Assembly: GCA_946811185.2 (NCBI GenBank)
Contig: OX328108.1
Location: 4,363,501-4,427,500, forward strand
DNA from: Hippopus hippopus
Taxonomy: Eukaryota > Mollusca > Bivalvia > Cardiida > Cardiidae
Direction: 5' to 3'
DNA length: 64,000 nucleotides
Shown here: positions 52,575-64,000 of the stretch, one piece after another
Numbering within the stretch: the first letter of the stretch is position 1
Layout of the letters: each line of letters begins with the position of its first letter
The notes under the pieces: generated by a model
What the model was told of the DNA's origin: nothing
What the model saw: the letters and a program-made list of their open reading frames with translations, nothing else
Databases searched by the model: none
Made by a program: the position numbers and the translations under genes

Positions 52575-53570
52575 TAGCCCTAGGGTCAAAATTGGCACCG
52601 CCCTGGGGGTTACAAGTTTTACATAAGCTTATTTAGTGGAAAAATTGAAAATCTTATGATTCTAAACCATGAGTTCCAAGGCTACCAAATTTGACATGTA
52701 GCTTCATCGAATGGACCTCAAAATTTATCCTGTCCCGGGGTCAGAAGTTTTACATAGACTTATATCATGAAAACTTTAAAATCTTCTGATTCTAAACCAC
52801 GAGGCCTAAGGCTACCAAATTCAGCATGTAGCTTCATCTAATAGACATCTGCTGATGTTTTCCAAATTGTAGCCCTAGGGTCAAAATTGGCCCTGTGTGG
52901 GTAGTTACAATTTTACATGGACTTATATGGTGAAACCTACATTAATCTTCCAGTTCCTAACCATAAAGTCTCAGGCTACTAAATTTTGCATGTAGCTTTA
53001 TCTAGTGGGCTTCTACCAAGATAGTCCAAATTATGGCCCTGGAGTCAAATTTAGGGTCACAACTTTCACATGGGCTGTTGTAGAGAAAACTTATGAATAA
53101 GTCCTCTTGCTCGGAACCATATGGCCTAGAACTGTAATGTTTAGTATGTATGGTTTGTACTTATTAGCAAGTGGAGCGATACAGGGCCATCATGGCCCTC
53201 TTGTTATTTATTGCTGCCAAAATTGGTCCTGTGCTGGGAGTTACAATTTATATGTGGGGTTATATAGTGAAACATACATAAATCTTCCAGTTCCTAACCA
53301 TAAGGTCTAAGGCTACTAAATTTTGCATGTAGCTTGATCTAGAGGGCCTCGACCAAGATAGTCCAAATTATGGCCCTGGGGTCAAATTTAGGGTCACAAC
53401 TTTCACATGGGCTGTTTTAGAGAAAACTTATAAATAGTCATAAGTCTTCTTGCTCGAAACCATATGATCTAGAATTATAATGTTTGGTTATGTATGGTTT
53501 GTACTTATTAGCCAGTGGAGCGATACAGGGCCATCATGGCCTTCTTGTTGTTTATTGCTGCCAGGAAAAA
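52575..53570. repeat. diverged tandem repeat array, about 145-170 bp units
   Basis: Words of the type tagccctagggtcaaaattgg, ttctaaaccatgaggcc and ctaccaaattttgcatgtagc recur. An end word, gagcgatacagggccatcatggcc, occurs near 53182 and again 338 bp later. Confidence 0.7.
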
Positions 53571-54160
53571 CTAAATTTCTAAACCCTTTCCCAAATTACA
53601 GAGTTTAGAAATCTCCAAAGTCAAAGGTTTGATAGAGGACAAATTTAATGTGATTAAATAGATGAGATTTTTTTTTTTTTTTTTGAAGGATAAAAAGCAG
53701 TGTGAGAAAATTCTGGTAACCAGCATTTTTACCTTTTTTTCAGAAGCACTTTTCATGGGATGTTATAACACAGAATTCTTTGGTAGAACCTCTACCAAAC
53801 AGTTCCAAGTTTTAGTAACCCTGCGGAAGAAGGCTTTTGGTAAAATTGTGGGAATAGTGAAAAATTCTGATAACCAGCATTCCTCCTTTTCCCACAATCG
53901 GCTTGGACAAGTCCAAAATTTTGTTGTGTGACAAAGGGTTTTACTCTTTACCATACAACAAAATTTCAGACTGGTCCAAATTCAAAGCATTTCAAGACAG
54001 CAAATAAAAAGATACTCAAAAGTTCGGATTTGTATCAGAAAGGGTAGAAAAATTGTTGGAAAAGGAGGAATGCTGGTTACCAGTATTTTCTTTTTTTGAA
54101 GCAATGCTTTCAAATGCCTTTTAACTAAGAATGGTTAAAACTCGGAATTGTGTAGTAAAG
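53571..54160. other. non-coding stretch with two decayed TTAA MITEs
   Basis: Copies near 53786-53940 and 53940-54165 share the junction. A T run lies at 53669-53683. No gene. Confidence 0.45.
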
Positions 54161-54290
54161 GGTTAAATACTTTCAAACACTCCTACATAAATTTCATAAA
54201 AAAATAAAAAACGGAAACATCTTAAATCTTAAGTCTCTATATAATTCCCATTTTAGCATAATTCACAAAGTATTCAAAAATTTATCTATG

Positions 54291-54553
54291 ACCGAAACAA
54301 AATGTAGAGAAATCCAAACCAAGACAGTTGTGGACTACACTGTACATTATTAGTTGTACGGTCAGGTGGCAGGGGACTTGGAAACTTGTTCACGGCTGTG
54401 GAGAATAATGTCGCCACCTCCGGCTCGGGGCGACATTATTCTCCACAGCCGTGAACAAGTTTCCAAGTCCCCTGCCACCTGACCGTACAACTAATAATGT
54501 ACAGTGTAGTCCACAACTGTCTTGGTTTGGATTTCTCTACATTTTGTTTCGGT
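54291..54553. repeat. perfect inverted repeat, two 125-bp arms
   Basis: 54291-54415 and 54429-54553 are exact reverse complements around a 13-bp spacer. The outer part of each arm (accgaaacaaaatgtagaga) is duplication-flank sequence with a relative in copy A near 38320; the inner part is element sequence that also starts a third, direct partial copy at 54555-54630. Confidence 0.9.
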
Positions 54554-54554
54554 C

Positions 54555-55012
54555 ATCGGCTCGGGGCGACATTATTCTCCACAGCCGTGCACATGTTTCC
54601 AAGTCCCCTGCCACCTGACCGTACAACGAATTTATTATACTGCAAAGTTTTACCATTCCAACGTGTGTTAAGCGAAATTTACCTGGTTTTTTGGTTTAAA
54701 AAATTGAGTACGCTGACGAAGTAGAATTACCCTTCTTAGTGCCCCAATTCAATGAAAACTGACGTCACTGGGAACTGACGTCATTGAAACCTTGGATATA
54801 CGTGCTAAAACGTGCAGCGTGGCGCATAATCTTGATGTTAATCTTGATCGACGCCGCCAATTTGGATGTTGTGTTGAAAGTGTAGTCATGTCTACGGGGC
54901 TCCCGAAAGGGAAACTGCTTTCACGTGGGTTTTGCCAGTGGACATGATATATATGTTCGGGGCATATTATCCAATCAGATAACGAGAAATTTCTTTGCAG
55001 TATAATAAGTCT
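54555..55012. mobile_element. probable small TIR element, copy B specific
   Basis: Contains atttattatactgcaaag near 54629 and ctttgcagtataataagt near 54994, an inverted pair, and two TGACGTCA sites near 54760-54782. No coding motif. Absent from copy A. Confidence 0.5.
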
Positions 55013-57596
55013 AGTTGTATATATCACTTGAATTAATACTACATAGGAATGTTAAGATTAAAACAGAAGAAAAAATGTAACCAATAATTATTCACAGGTG
55101 TAAAAATAATTTTACATTATGTTGACTCTTGACCCTCTACCTCACAATCCTGAGTTTTAACGATCTGAGGATGATGCCCCTTGTAACATTATGGGAAAAG
55201 GAGAAAATACTGGTATTTTCTCATTTTATCAATATATTTTCCACATTTTCAAACAATAGTTTGATATATTTTAGCCATATTCAGTTTGTTGTCTGCAAAT
55301 GGCTTGGATTTGGACTAGTCCAAAATTTCTGACAGGGTTAAATCAGCAAATTAACCTCAGCATTTTACATGCATCCAAATCTACCAAAAAAAGACCTTCA
55401 CATAAATTTACAGCATAATTGATCAACATACCTCTTCATTTAAACACAAAATTTCAGATTTTCAAAAGGCTTCCTGCTCAAGGTCATAAAAACGTGGTAT
55501 TGTTTGGAAAAAAGTAACTAATTCTACCGATAGAGGATATTCGTTTTTTTTCAGTGAAAGATCAAAATTTATTTCATTGAGTGAACATCATCAGTAATAT
55601 TTTCACAAGTGTCTTTTCACAAGTGTCTACTTGCTCGTGGAAATGTTACAAATGATGTTCACTTGATGAAATAGATTTCGATCTTTCACCGAAAAAAAAA
55701 AAATTCCCTTTTTAGGGACTTACATCAAAACACATTACAGCTGTCTTCTTTAATTTCCTGTGGCGTACCCCCGCATAACACCGCATTACAATATTACATA
55801 AAGCGCAAGAAATAAAGGGTAAATTACGTCATATTTCAATCTGGTTGAATGGCACATGCTGATTACCTAGGTAACTAGTGCACGGGAACTACTGTTTCCA
55901 CCTTCATTTGAAGGGTTATACAATAAAGTCGGTATTTTTCACTGGTCGTAACAATGAAATATCAAACAATATTCCACTGTTATTTCTTAATAAACTACTG
56001 AAAAGCATGAAATAATGTATTTTATTGGCTAAGCAGTCTAAGGGTTAGGTGTCACATATTTTTTAGATCTATTTCAGTATAACAAAATACTAACTCGATA
56101 GAATGAAATGTTAAATTATAAAAACGAAATCCTATTTCTAAAAAACGAAACACTTTTTTGATAAAAAAAAAAATCATAAAAGTAGTTCCATAAAATGGAA
56201 AAACAATTCATTTAATATATCAATTTGTTTTCAGAAAATCCTACGTCGATGAAAATAAAATGATACCCTGTTCAACTTAGACTACTCATTGCAGAAAGCA
56301 AAAAAAAATAGAGCGCTCAAAACATAACTATTTCAATTCAAATAACATTTTGATAGAACAAATTTGTATTTTGATATATTGAATTAGCATTTTGCCAAAA
56401 TGAATTATTTCATTTTCTCAAAGTAATATTTCTTTAAAACAAATTACTGTCAAAATCAGAAAAAGAAATGCAGGATAAATATTTCATGCAATAATTACTG
56501 AATTGCACAAGATTAAATCAAGAAAATCTTCCTGTATGTGGTTACATCGTGATTGCATTTTGGCCATTTGTTGCACAGTTTGATGTCTACTGATAAAAAA
56601 AAAAGAAAAACCCTGTATCAAACAGTCAAAAATCTATCATTTTAAAGTCTAAAATGTTTACGCTGCGTTTCTTTTTCTGTTTAGTATATTTTGTTTTATC
56701 AAATTAGTATTTCACTATAGCAACATAGACAATTTGTGATACATGTCACCCAAAGGGCTCCAAAGTTTCCCAATCATGTCATAAAATAGTTACTTAATTA
56801 AATAAAAACAGATATACAAAAAACCCATTTCTGCAAAATACAAGAAACTGGTACTCAAAATCACAGGTGTTGTACATGAATAGACTAAAATTAATGGTTT
56901 TTATTCCTTTGCAAAATAATCCATAGTTTTACATCTCTGACAAAGATTTCTTTTGCAAGCATTTTGGTTTGGTGGTTAGCAACATTTTCTTTTCCTAGAA
57001 GTTTTCTACCCTTCTAAAGACAAATCCTATCATTTCAGAAAAAACTTATATGGTTGCCTTCAAATGCTTTCAATATGGAAGAGTCTTAAATTTTTGTTTC
57101 ACGTTGAAAACTCTTGTTTTCACCAAATGTTGGACATACATGTACATGTTGACAGCATTTGCAGACAAACCATTAAATGTGGTTAAAATGATGACATTTG
57201 TCTGAAATGGTTGAAAACATAGAGGCAAAAGGAGAAAATGCTAGTTATGGTACTAGTATTCCATCCTTTTATCGCAAAGTTTCAGAGGTCTTCTTCCTCA
57301 AAATCTTTAAATCCTTTCCAAAACAACAAAGTTTTAGACTTTTCAAAATCAACTTTGTTTGGATTATTTTGTGCCGTTTAAACAGTTTAGGTCGTATCAT
57401 GGTGCTTTCAAAATCAAAAGCATCTGTAGATGACAAATAAGAAAGTAGTGCAAATGAACTTGAGTTCTCTGAAAGGGTGAAAATATTGTGCAAAGAGGAG
57501 AAAGTGCTGGTAACCAGCATTTTATCCTTTTCCCACAATGTTTTCAAAAAGTTTCTTTCTCTGTGACATTAAAATACAGGGTTGTTTGATAAAGAG

Positions 57597-57823
57597 TTAA
57601 CCCTTAACCGCAAAATACCAAGTTTATATGACCCTGAGAAAGAAGTCTTTTGAAAACATTGTGGGAAAAGGAGAAATGCTGGTTACCAGCATTTTCTCCT
57701 TTTCCATGATGTTTTCTACTATATCAAAGAAAAACAGCACCATTTGAACTACACTGAAATTGTCGTCTGCAAATGCTTTCAATTTGGACGAGGCTAAAAT
57801 TCCATCATCTGGTAAAAAATTAA
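57597..57823 (+). mobile_element. TTAA palindromic MITE copy (duplicate of 41418)
   Basis: Starts TTAACCCTTAACCGCAAAAT and ends GGTAAAAAATTAA, with a near-perfect centre. Confidence 0.75.
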
Positions 57824-60800
57824 ACATGGAAGACTCTTGAGTAAAGACTAACATAACATACAGTTCCAGCTACTTGTCATGTATATGTAAGTCTGCTTTT
57901 TCATCAGTCATTTACTTTATTGTTGAACAAAAAAAAAAAGAATATTTATAAAACACAAATCACCATTTATTTCAAAACAATAGTACATGCCATAAAGAAA
58001 GAATAAAGCATATCATTCTGCAGTGTGTTTCAACTATATATTCATAACCTACCGGGTAGTTTACCCATACGTAAACCAAGCCAAATATTTAGTCTAATTA
58101 AACATATTTATTTTACATCAATTGAGAAACAAGTTCTTACAACTTATACTTATCTCTCTTGATTCTGTACCCTGGGAACTGCACCAGTACTCACACCGAA
58201 TGTGTGGGCTAATGAAAAATCCCGAAGTTGACACCTGCTCCCTGGTATCGAACTTGGTACCTTATGGTTAAAAGGCCTAGGCTCTACCTCACAGCCATGG
58301 ACACCACAACAGCCAAATATTTAGAACAAGGCAAGGAACGATAGTGAGTTTAAACTACAACCGAGGAATGACCAACTTTCTTATCTTTATTTTTTTTAAA
58401 GATATGTATATTTCGGAAATATTATCCCCATATATTTTCACATGAGTGTCCCATTCCTGGCTTTAAGGTATTTTAAACATTTCAACCACAAGAACTTTTC
58501 ATTCTGAAAAATCAGATTAACTCTATGCAAAACAATATTTTTGACTTGTCCAAGTTAAAATAATTTGCAGTCAGCAAATCAAATATTTCTCAATTTATCA
58601 TTTTTATCTTTGAATGGGTAGAAAACATTGTGTAAAAAGAAGAAAATGCTGCTAACCAGCATTTTCTCTTCCCATAGTTTTCTAGAGCCTTCTTACTCAA
58701 GGTCTATAAAACATGGGATTGTTTCGTAAATGATTGATGATAAAATAAACAAACAAATCTAAATCACGTCACAAAAAGTTGTTGCAAACTGAATGTGATA
58801 TCAGGCTAAGTCAAGATTCTAACTTTCTTCTTTTGACAAGCTTATTACAACATATCTAACAACTACAAATGGAGTGAAGGTTGGGATATTCTTACTCTAA
58901 TTGAACCATTAAAACTAGAACTGTCACACAGCAGACAAATAACCCGCCACCAGCACCCTGTCACTGAAGCAGCAAAGAGACCCAAAAACAACAGGGCACC
59001 TCCTTCGGTCATGGGTCATGAGCAATACTTTAATAAGGTTTCAGGGTCGTAAAACAGCTATTCAGTTAGAGCACAGGAACTATTTTCAAAATAAGTTCAC
59101 CTGTGACCTTTGACCAATGTGACCCAAAAACAATAGGGCACCTCCTTGGGTCATGAGCAACACTTGTATATTGTTACAGGGTCCTAGATCAAATCACTTT
59201 TGGGTTAGAAAGGAAATGAAAACATGGACAGATTAGGATTGACAGACAGGTGGATGGATGGACAAACAGAGATGGTGAAACCAATATACCCGCATTTACT
59301 TCGTAGGTGAGGGGTGTAAATATTAAGATTTAGACACTATTTCAGCCCTGATATGCTTAACCTTTTATCAAACAATCTCGAGTTTTAATGAACCTGAAGA
59401 AAGGAGACTTTTTAAAACAATGTGGGTAAAGGAGAAAATGATGGTAACCAGACGACAAAATTTTAGCCTTGTCAAAATCGAAAGCATTTGCAGACGACAA
59501 TTTCAAGGTGGCTTAATCGGTGCTACTTTTCTTTGATAGGGTAGAAGACATTGTGGGACAAGGAGAAAATGCTACCAGCATTTTCTCCTTTTCCCACGTT
59601 TTCAAAAGGCTTCTTTTTCAGGGTCGTTCGACTACTCTTTCGTCACATTACTACCCTTTAATTAAGAGTCATACAGCCGTTACAAAGTCCTTACATAACA
59701 CACATTTGAACTAAGAAAATAGTGCCATATTTCGTGAAAGCTCTGTAATTATATGCCTTAGTTCTAAAATAATGCCGACCCAGACTTCTCTGTTGTCAAA
59801 AATGATGAACGAGACAAAATTGCACATTTTGTCATCTCTAGATTCAAAACAAAATCAATAAATGCAAGTTTGGTACTGTAATTTATTTGTAAATGTTTTT
59901 CGTCCATGATGTACACACAGCTGTCAAAGAAGCAAGTATGTTTCAAGTAAATTTCAATACACATATACGTGTAAGCCTATGTCATAAACCATAATTCTTG
60001 AAATGCAGTAATGTGATAAAAAGAATCTGACAATCGTTGGCTTTTGAGGTAAATTTTATGAAACTCGTCAACAGAAAGTTAGTAAGCTGGCCAAATGCTC
60101 GCCTTTTAACATTTTTTTCTAGCCTTGTTTAAAGATACGCCAATACTCGTTTTCAGCAAGTTTTCAGGTAGTTTTAAACCATTTCATCCTTATTTTATGA
60201 AACTATAATCCTTCCTGTGTCTTTATGCCAAATGTTGCCCCTGACGGCAGCAAGGGTGCACAGGTTACAATGGATAGAAAATGCATTTCATGCCTTGGAG
60301 GCCTTCCAAGCTATCGCTGTTGTCATTTTCCAGTTTTTTAATGAGGACAAATCCCTTTAGTTTCATCATCCAGTAAACCATATTTATCATTTATTTACTC
60401 ATGTTTACACAGCTGACCAGTATCTGAATCATTATACACACTGCATTTTTCCTCCCTGACTGTAGAGATGTACCTTTAATAAAATCTGATCTCAAATGCC
60501 AACTCATGGTCAGATCCTGTAATTATATCTCAAACTGTGATCTATCTGTTGACAAGTTTATAATTCACTATACTGTTCCGAAAAAGTTACCATGGTTACG
60601 GTTACCATAACAACAGTAGACAATGTAGACATCACATGATCTATAGACATCACATGACCTATAAAAAAACACACTGGAATAATTATACTTGTTGTGAGAT
60701 CGTAAGGAAAACTGATGTTAAAACTTGCCTTCAGTGCAAGTTTTGTTTCCATCCAAACTTTCATGAACACATTTTCTCCTTGTTTAACCATTCAACTTAT

Positions 60801-60867
60801 GCTGACCAAAACGAAAATGAATGGATGAACATGTGTTGATAGATGGATAATCAAAATGCTAGAGACA

Positions 60868-61096
60868 TTAACCTTTTATCACACAGTCCTATGTTTTATA
60901 GACCCTGATGGAAAAAGGCTTTTGAAAACATTGTGGGAAACGGAGAAAGTGCTGTTAACCAGCGTTTTCTCCATTTCCCATAATGTTTTCTACCTTTTCT
61001 AAATCAATTTTTCCTTTTAAAGCTACATTTAATTTGTTCCCTGAAAATGCTTTCAATTTGGACAAGTTCAAAATTTTTCCTTTGATAAAGGGTTAA
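60868..61096 (+). mobile_element. TTAA palindromic MITE copy (duplicate of 44676)
   Basis: 229 bp, TTAACCTTTTATCACACAGT to GATAAAGGGTTAA, sharing its final TTAA with the next copy, as in duplication copy A. Confidence 0.8.
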
Positions 61097-63402
61097 GGCC
61101 CTGATGGAGGAAAGCTTTTGAAAATATTGTTGGAAAAGGAGAAAATGCTGGTTACCAGCATTTTCTCCTTTTCCCACAGTGTTTTCAAAAGGCTTCTTCC
61201 ACAGATACATCCCATAATCTGAGTCACAATTATTGTCTCCAAATGCTTTCAATCAAGGCCAGTCTGAAATTTAATCATTTGGTAAAGAGGTGACTTTTAT
61301 GGCACTGAATAAACAACTGTGCATCTTCATTCATGAGAGTACAATAATTATTACTGCAACATCAGAACCTATTTTTGACTGGAAAATCTCTCTAACAATG
61401 TAGATCCAAGATCGGACAGCACATTTTATGCAGTCTGATTCTCATCTACAGTCCGCAAAAGCAGACACAGTAAAGTTGAACAAAGTGTTTTAAGGATTAC
61501 GACAGGGTGAAAAATCTGCATCCCATTTGTTTTGGACATGTCATTAACTTTTTTGGGGCAAGAATTTAGGAAAGAAAGTATCAGGAAAAAAAGAATTGGA
61601 AAAAAAACTATCAGGGAAAAAAGCATCAGGAAAAAAAGTATCAGTTGCCAAAAGAGATTAAGTATATATGGTAAATGATGTAAAAATTAAGTTGATAAGT
61701 TATACTGACTTTTCTAAAAAAAGATATGGTATTTGTATATGGTTTTGTTTTACTTTTTTCTGTCCTGATATCGGGCAAAAATGTCCAAACACTCATGTTT
61801 GATTGTTGATACCTGAAAGAAATGGAGGTATACTGATAAGAAAATTGGGGAAAATACTCGGGTGCTTGAATTAAATCGAAACACCACCTAGAATATAATG
61901 GAAATAAACTCTCTTCCTCTATGAATTCCACGCCATTTTCTGGTTTGTTTGTCAGGCGTAGCAACCAAAATACCATGTTACTAAGGTGGACGTGCCAAAC
62001 TCCCATTTGCAGAAAAGTCAACTGTATGATTTAAAATAAATATTGATAAAGTATCACAACTTTGACTGACAGAAATTGATACTTTTTTCCTGATACCTTT
62101 TTCTTAGCAAAAACTGAGACTTTTTCCTGATACTTTTTCCCTGATACTTTCTTTCCGATCACCGAGAGAAAAAAACCTTTAGATCTTCAGTACCAACAAT
62201 CCCAAGTTTAACAATCCTGAGGACGAAGGGTTTTGAAAACATCATGGGAAAAAGAGACAATGCCAGTAACCATCGTTTTCTGATTACCAGCATTTTCTCC
62301 TTTCTCATGTTTTTGAAAGCTTTTTTCCACAGGTTCCCTAAAACTTGGGATGTGTGGTGAAGGGTTTAGAAAAGATACTTATTCTAAGGGAAAAAAAACT
62401 CATGATAAATATATGACAAGGCTTTATGTTATGATAATAGTACGTATACATGTATATGTTATGAATCATGATATTTTACTGTTAAAAACATAAACAGAAA
62501 ATCGAATTTCTCCAAGCATTGAACAGGGGCATGAAAAACAAAGCATTAAACAAATGCACATAAAATTGGCCATTATTCCTATGCATGTAACCGAACTTTA
62601 GACATGTCTATATGGATAGCATAAGAAGACGACAAAGTAAATGTTGTTTTATTCATTTTTCTTTCCTGTAAGAGACAATGCTAGTTACCAGGAATTTCAC
62701 CTTATTCAATGAAGTGCTAAAGAGTCTTGCTTTGTTTATCCTTTACCACACAATCCTGAGTTTTAACAACATTGATGTAAGAAGCTTTTGAAAACATTGT
62801 GAGAAAAGAAGAAAATGCTGGGAACCAGCATTTTCTCCTTTTCCTACAGTGTTTGCTATCCTTTCATAGACATGTCCCTCCATTTGATCCACATTAAATT
62901 TGGTTAAGTCCAAAATTTTGATGTTTGGTAAGGGGTTCTGTTCTGTTCTGTTAACTCTTTACCAAACAATCCCTTGTTCTACGACCCTAATAAAGATCTG
63001 TTATCAAAATATTGCTGGAAAAGGAGAAAACGTTAGTTACCTGCACTTTTTCTTTTCCCTTACTAGAGTTTCTAATCTACAAATAGAATAAGTCTGAAAC
63101 ATGTAAATACTTTGTCAACTAACAGGCAAGTTGTTTTCTTATTCAAAACAAAATGAATACATATATAATAATGAGAGTTTGGACAAAAGCCCCATAGGAA
63201 AAAAAACCATAGAAAAAGCCCATGGACTTAACAGAAATACTGACAAAAGCCCCTTGCTATTAAACCATGTGTATCTTCTTACTTTTTGGCTATAGTTTAT
63301 ACAAGGAAAGTAACAAACTTTTAATATGCTTATGAAATATTGAGGATTAAAACTTCAATCCTATCCAGGGTCACAGAATACCACCAAATGTTAAAAGGTA
63401 AT

Positions 63403-64000
63403 TAGATAGCAGTACTTGATTTGCATGGTTTATTCATTGTCTTTAACCTCTGATTGACAAGATCACACATTTGAAAACACCCCAAAAAAGAATTAATCAA
63501 CAAAAATAAGGTTTAACCTGTTACTTAACAAACCTGTCAGTTCTTTTGAAAACATTAAAGACAAGAAGTCATTTGCTCATCTTCTGTGTTCATATATATT
63601 TCAAATAATTATAATTCATATCTCAGGTTGTTTCGAAACACAAGGAAAGTATCAGAATATATATACTAGTATTAGCTCATACGTCACAATAATTTCTCTG
63701 TTGTTATTGCCTACATCATTTAACCTGATCCTGACCTTTATGCTGAATATATATAAGTAGGCATAAAAATAGAACTCCAACTATTATTCCGGAGATTATA
63801 TATACAGGGGAAGGTACAGGTAAGCAATTTAATCATAATTTTACCATACGAAATATTTCCATGACCATTTGGGACATATGCCTAAGGCAGTCCCGTGCCA
63901 TGCTGAGGGTAATAATAGAATTTTAATTAAATGACTTTGACCTGGGTCAGATTAAATGAAGTAGGCCACAGAACATAGAAAATCTATCAATTAAACCAAA
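63403..64000. other. non-coding stretch at right edge
   Basis: AT-rich, no gene or repeat recognised apart from short atatata runs. Confidence 0.35.

Larger units (their letters stand above)
54160..63402. repeat. segmental duplication, copy B
   Basis: Collinear with 38150-47581; TTAA MITEs at 57597-57823 and 60868-61096, the SINE near 58125 and the element near 58913 correspond one to one. Copy B alone carries 54291-55012. It lacks copy A's insertions at 38361 and 40109 and the 388 bp near 45665. Frames present in A (for example 43619-43969) are broken by a 2-base difference near 60078, so these are not genes. Confidence 0.8.

Overview
The window looks like nuclear DNA of an invertebrate animal, most likely a bivalve mollusc. 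It is AT-rich and crowded with small non-autonomous DNA elements, tRNA-derived SINEs and tandem repeats of types I associate with bivalve assemblies; that assignment rests on recall and was not searched. It holds two decayed virus-like DNA transposons (Polinton/Maverick, or adintovirus, type), about 44 kb of nested repeats, and no convincing intact host gene.

Region 1 (1-8549) is most of one Polinton-like element. Reading left on the minus strand are an unknown protein cut by the window edge, a two-helix membrane protein, a pair of related small proteins, a GLYLK-repeat protein with a protease-site-like IEGG-F, a penton-like minor capsid protein, a small unknown and an A32/FtsK-type packaging ATPase. 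Reading right are a zinc-ribbon phospholipase A2, a chromodomain integrase, an adenain-like protease and a fibre with phage-style repeats. Many start codons sit directly behind a TATA-like A run. The right flank is sixteen copies of a 28-bp repeat. Neither a polymerase nor a major capsid gene of this element is in the window.

Region 2 (8550-about 19860) is a second, different Polinton whose left end is cut inside the protein-primed DNA polymerase gene, so element 1 may have inserted into it. All its genes are on the plus strand: PolB, two unknowns, ATPase, a basic core-like protein, a pX-like membrane peptide, a conserved unknown, a 49-aa ORF overlapping the integrase, integrase, a membrane protein, penton, a pVI/pX-like protein, major capsid protein, a conserved unknown and the protease. 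At least eight carry frameshifts or in-frame stops, so it is a fossil. Three tandem stem-loops of the histone-mRNA 3' type lie just after the major capsid gene; this is the most unusual regulatory feature seen.

Region 3 (about 19860-30060) has a 50-nt hairpin, a 3.5-kb foldback element with two near-identical 1.67-kb arms, a THAP-domain exon that lacks its zinc-binding histidine, an acidic exon facing it from the opposite strand with similar promoter-like words upstream, and a small element with hairpin termini and a SINE inside.

Region 4 (about 30060-64000) is repeats. The dominant one is a roughly 230-bp element bounded by TTAA, with short terminal inverted repeats and a central 67-nt near-perfect palindrome, present in dozens of copies. 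There are also two satellite-like arrays, one interrupted by a 1.85-kb element, several TIR elements, SINE pieces and a mariner fragment. A segmental duplication pairs about 38.15-47.58 kb with about 54.16-63.40 kb, and copy-specific insertions and deletions between the two give natural empty sites.
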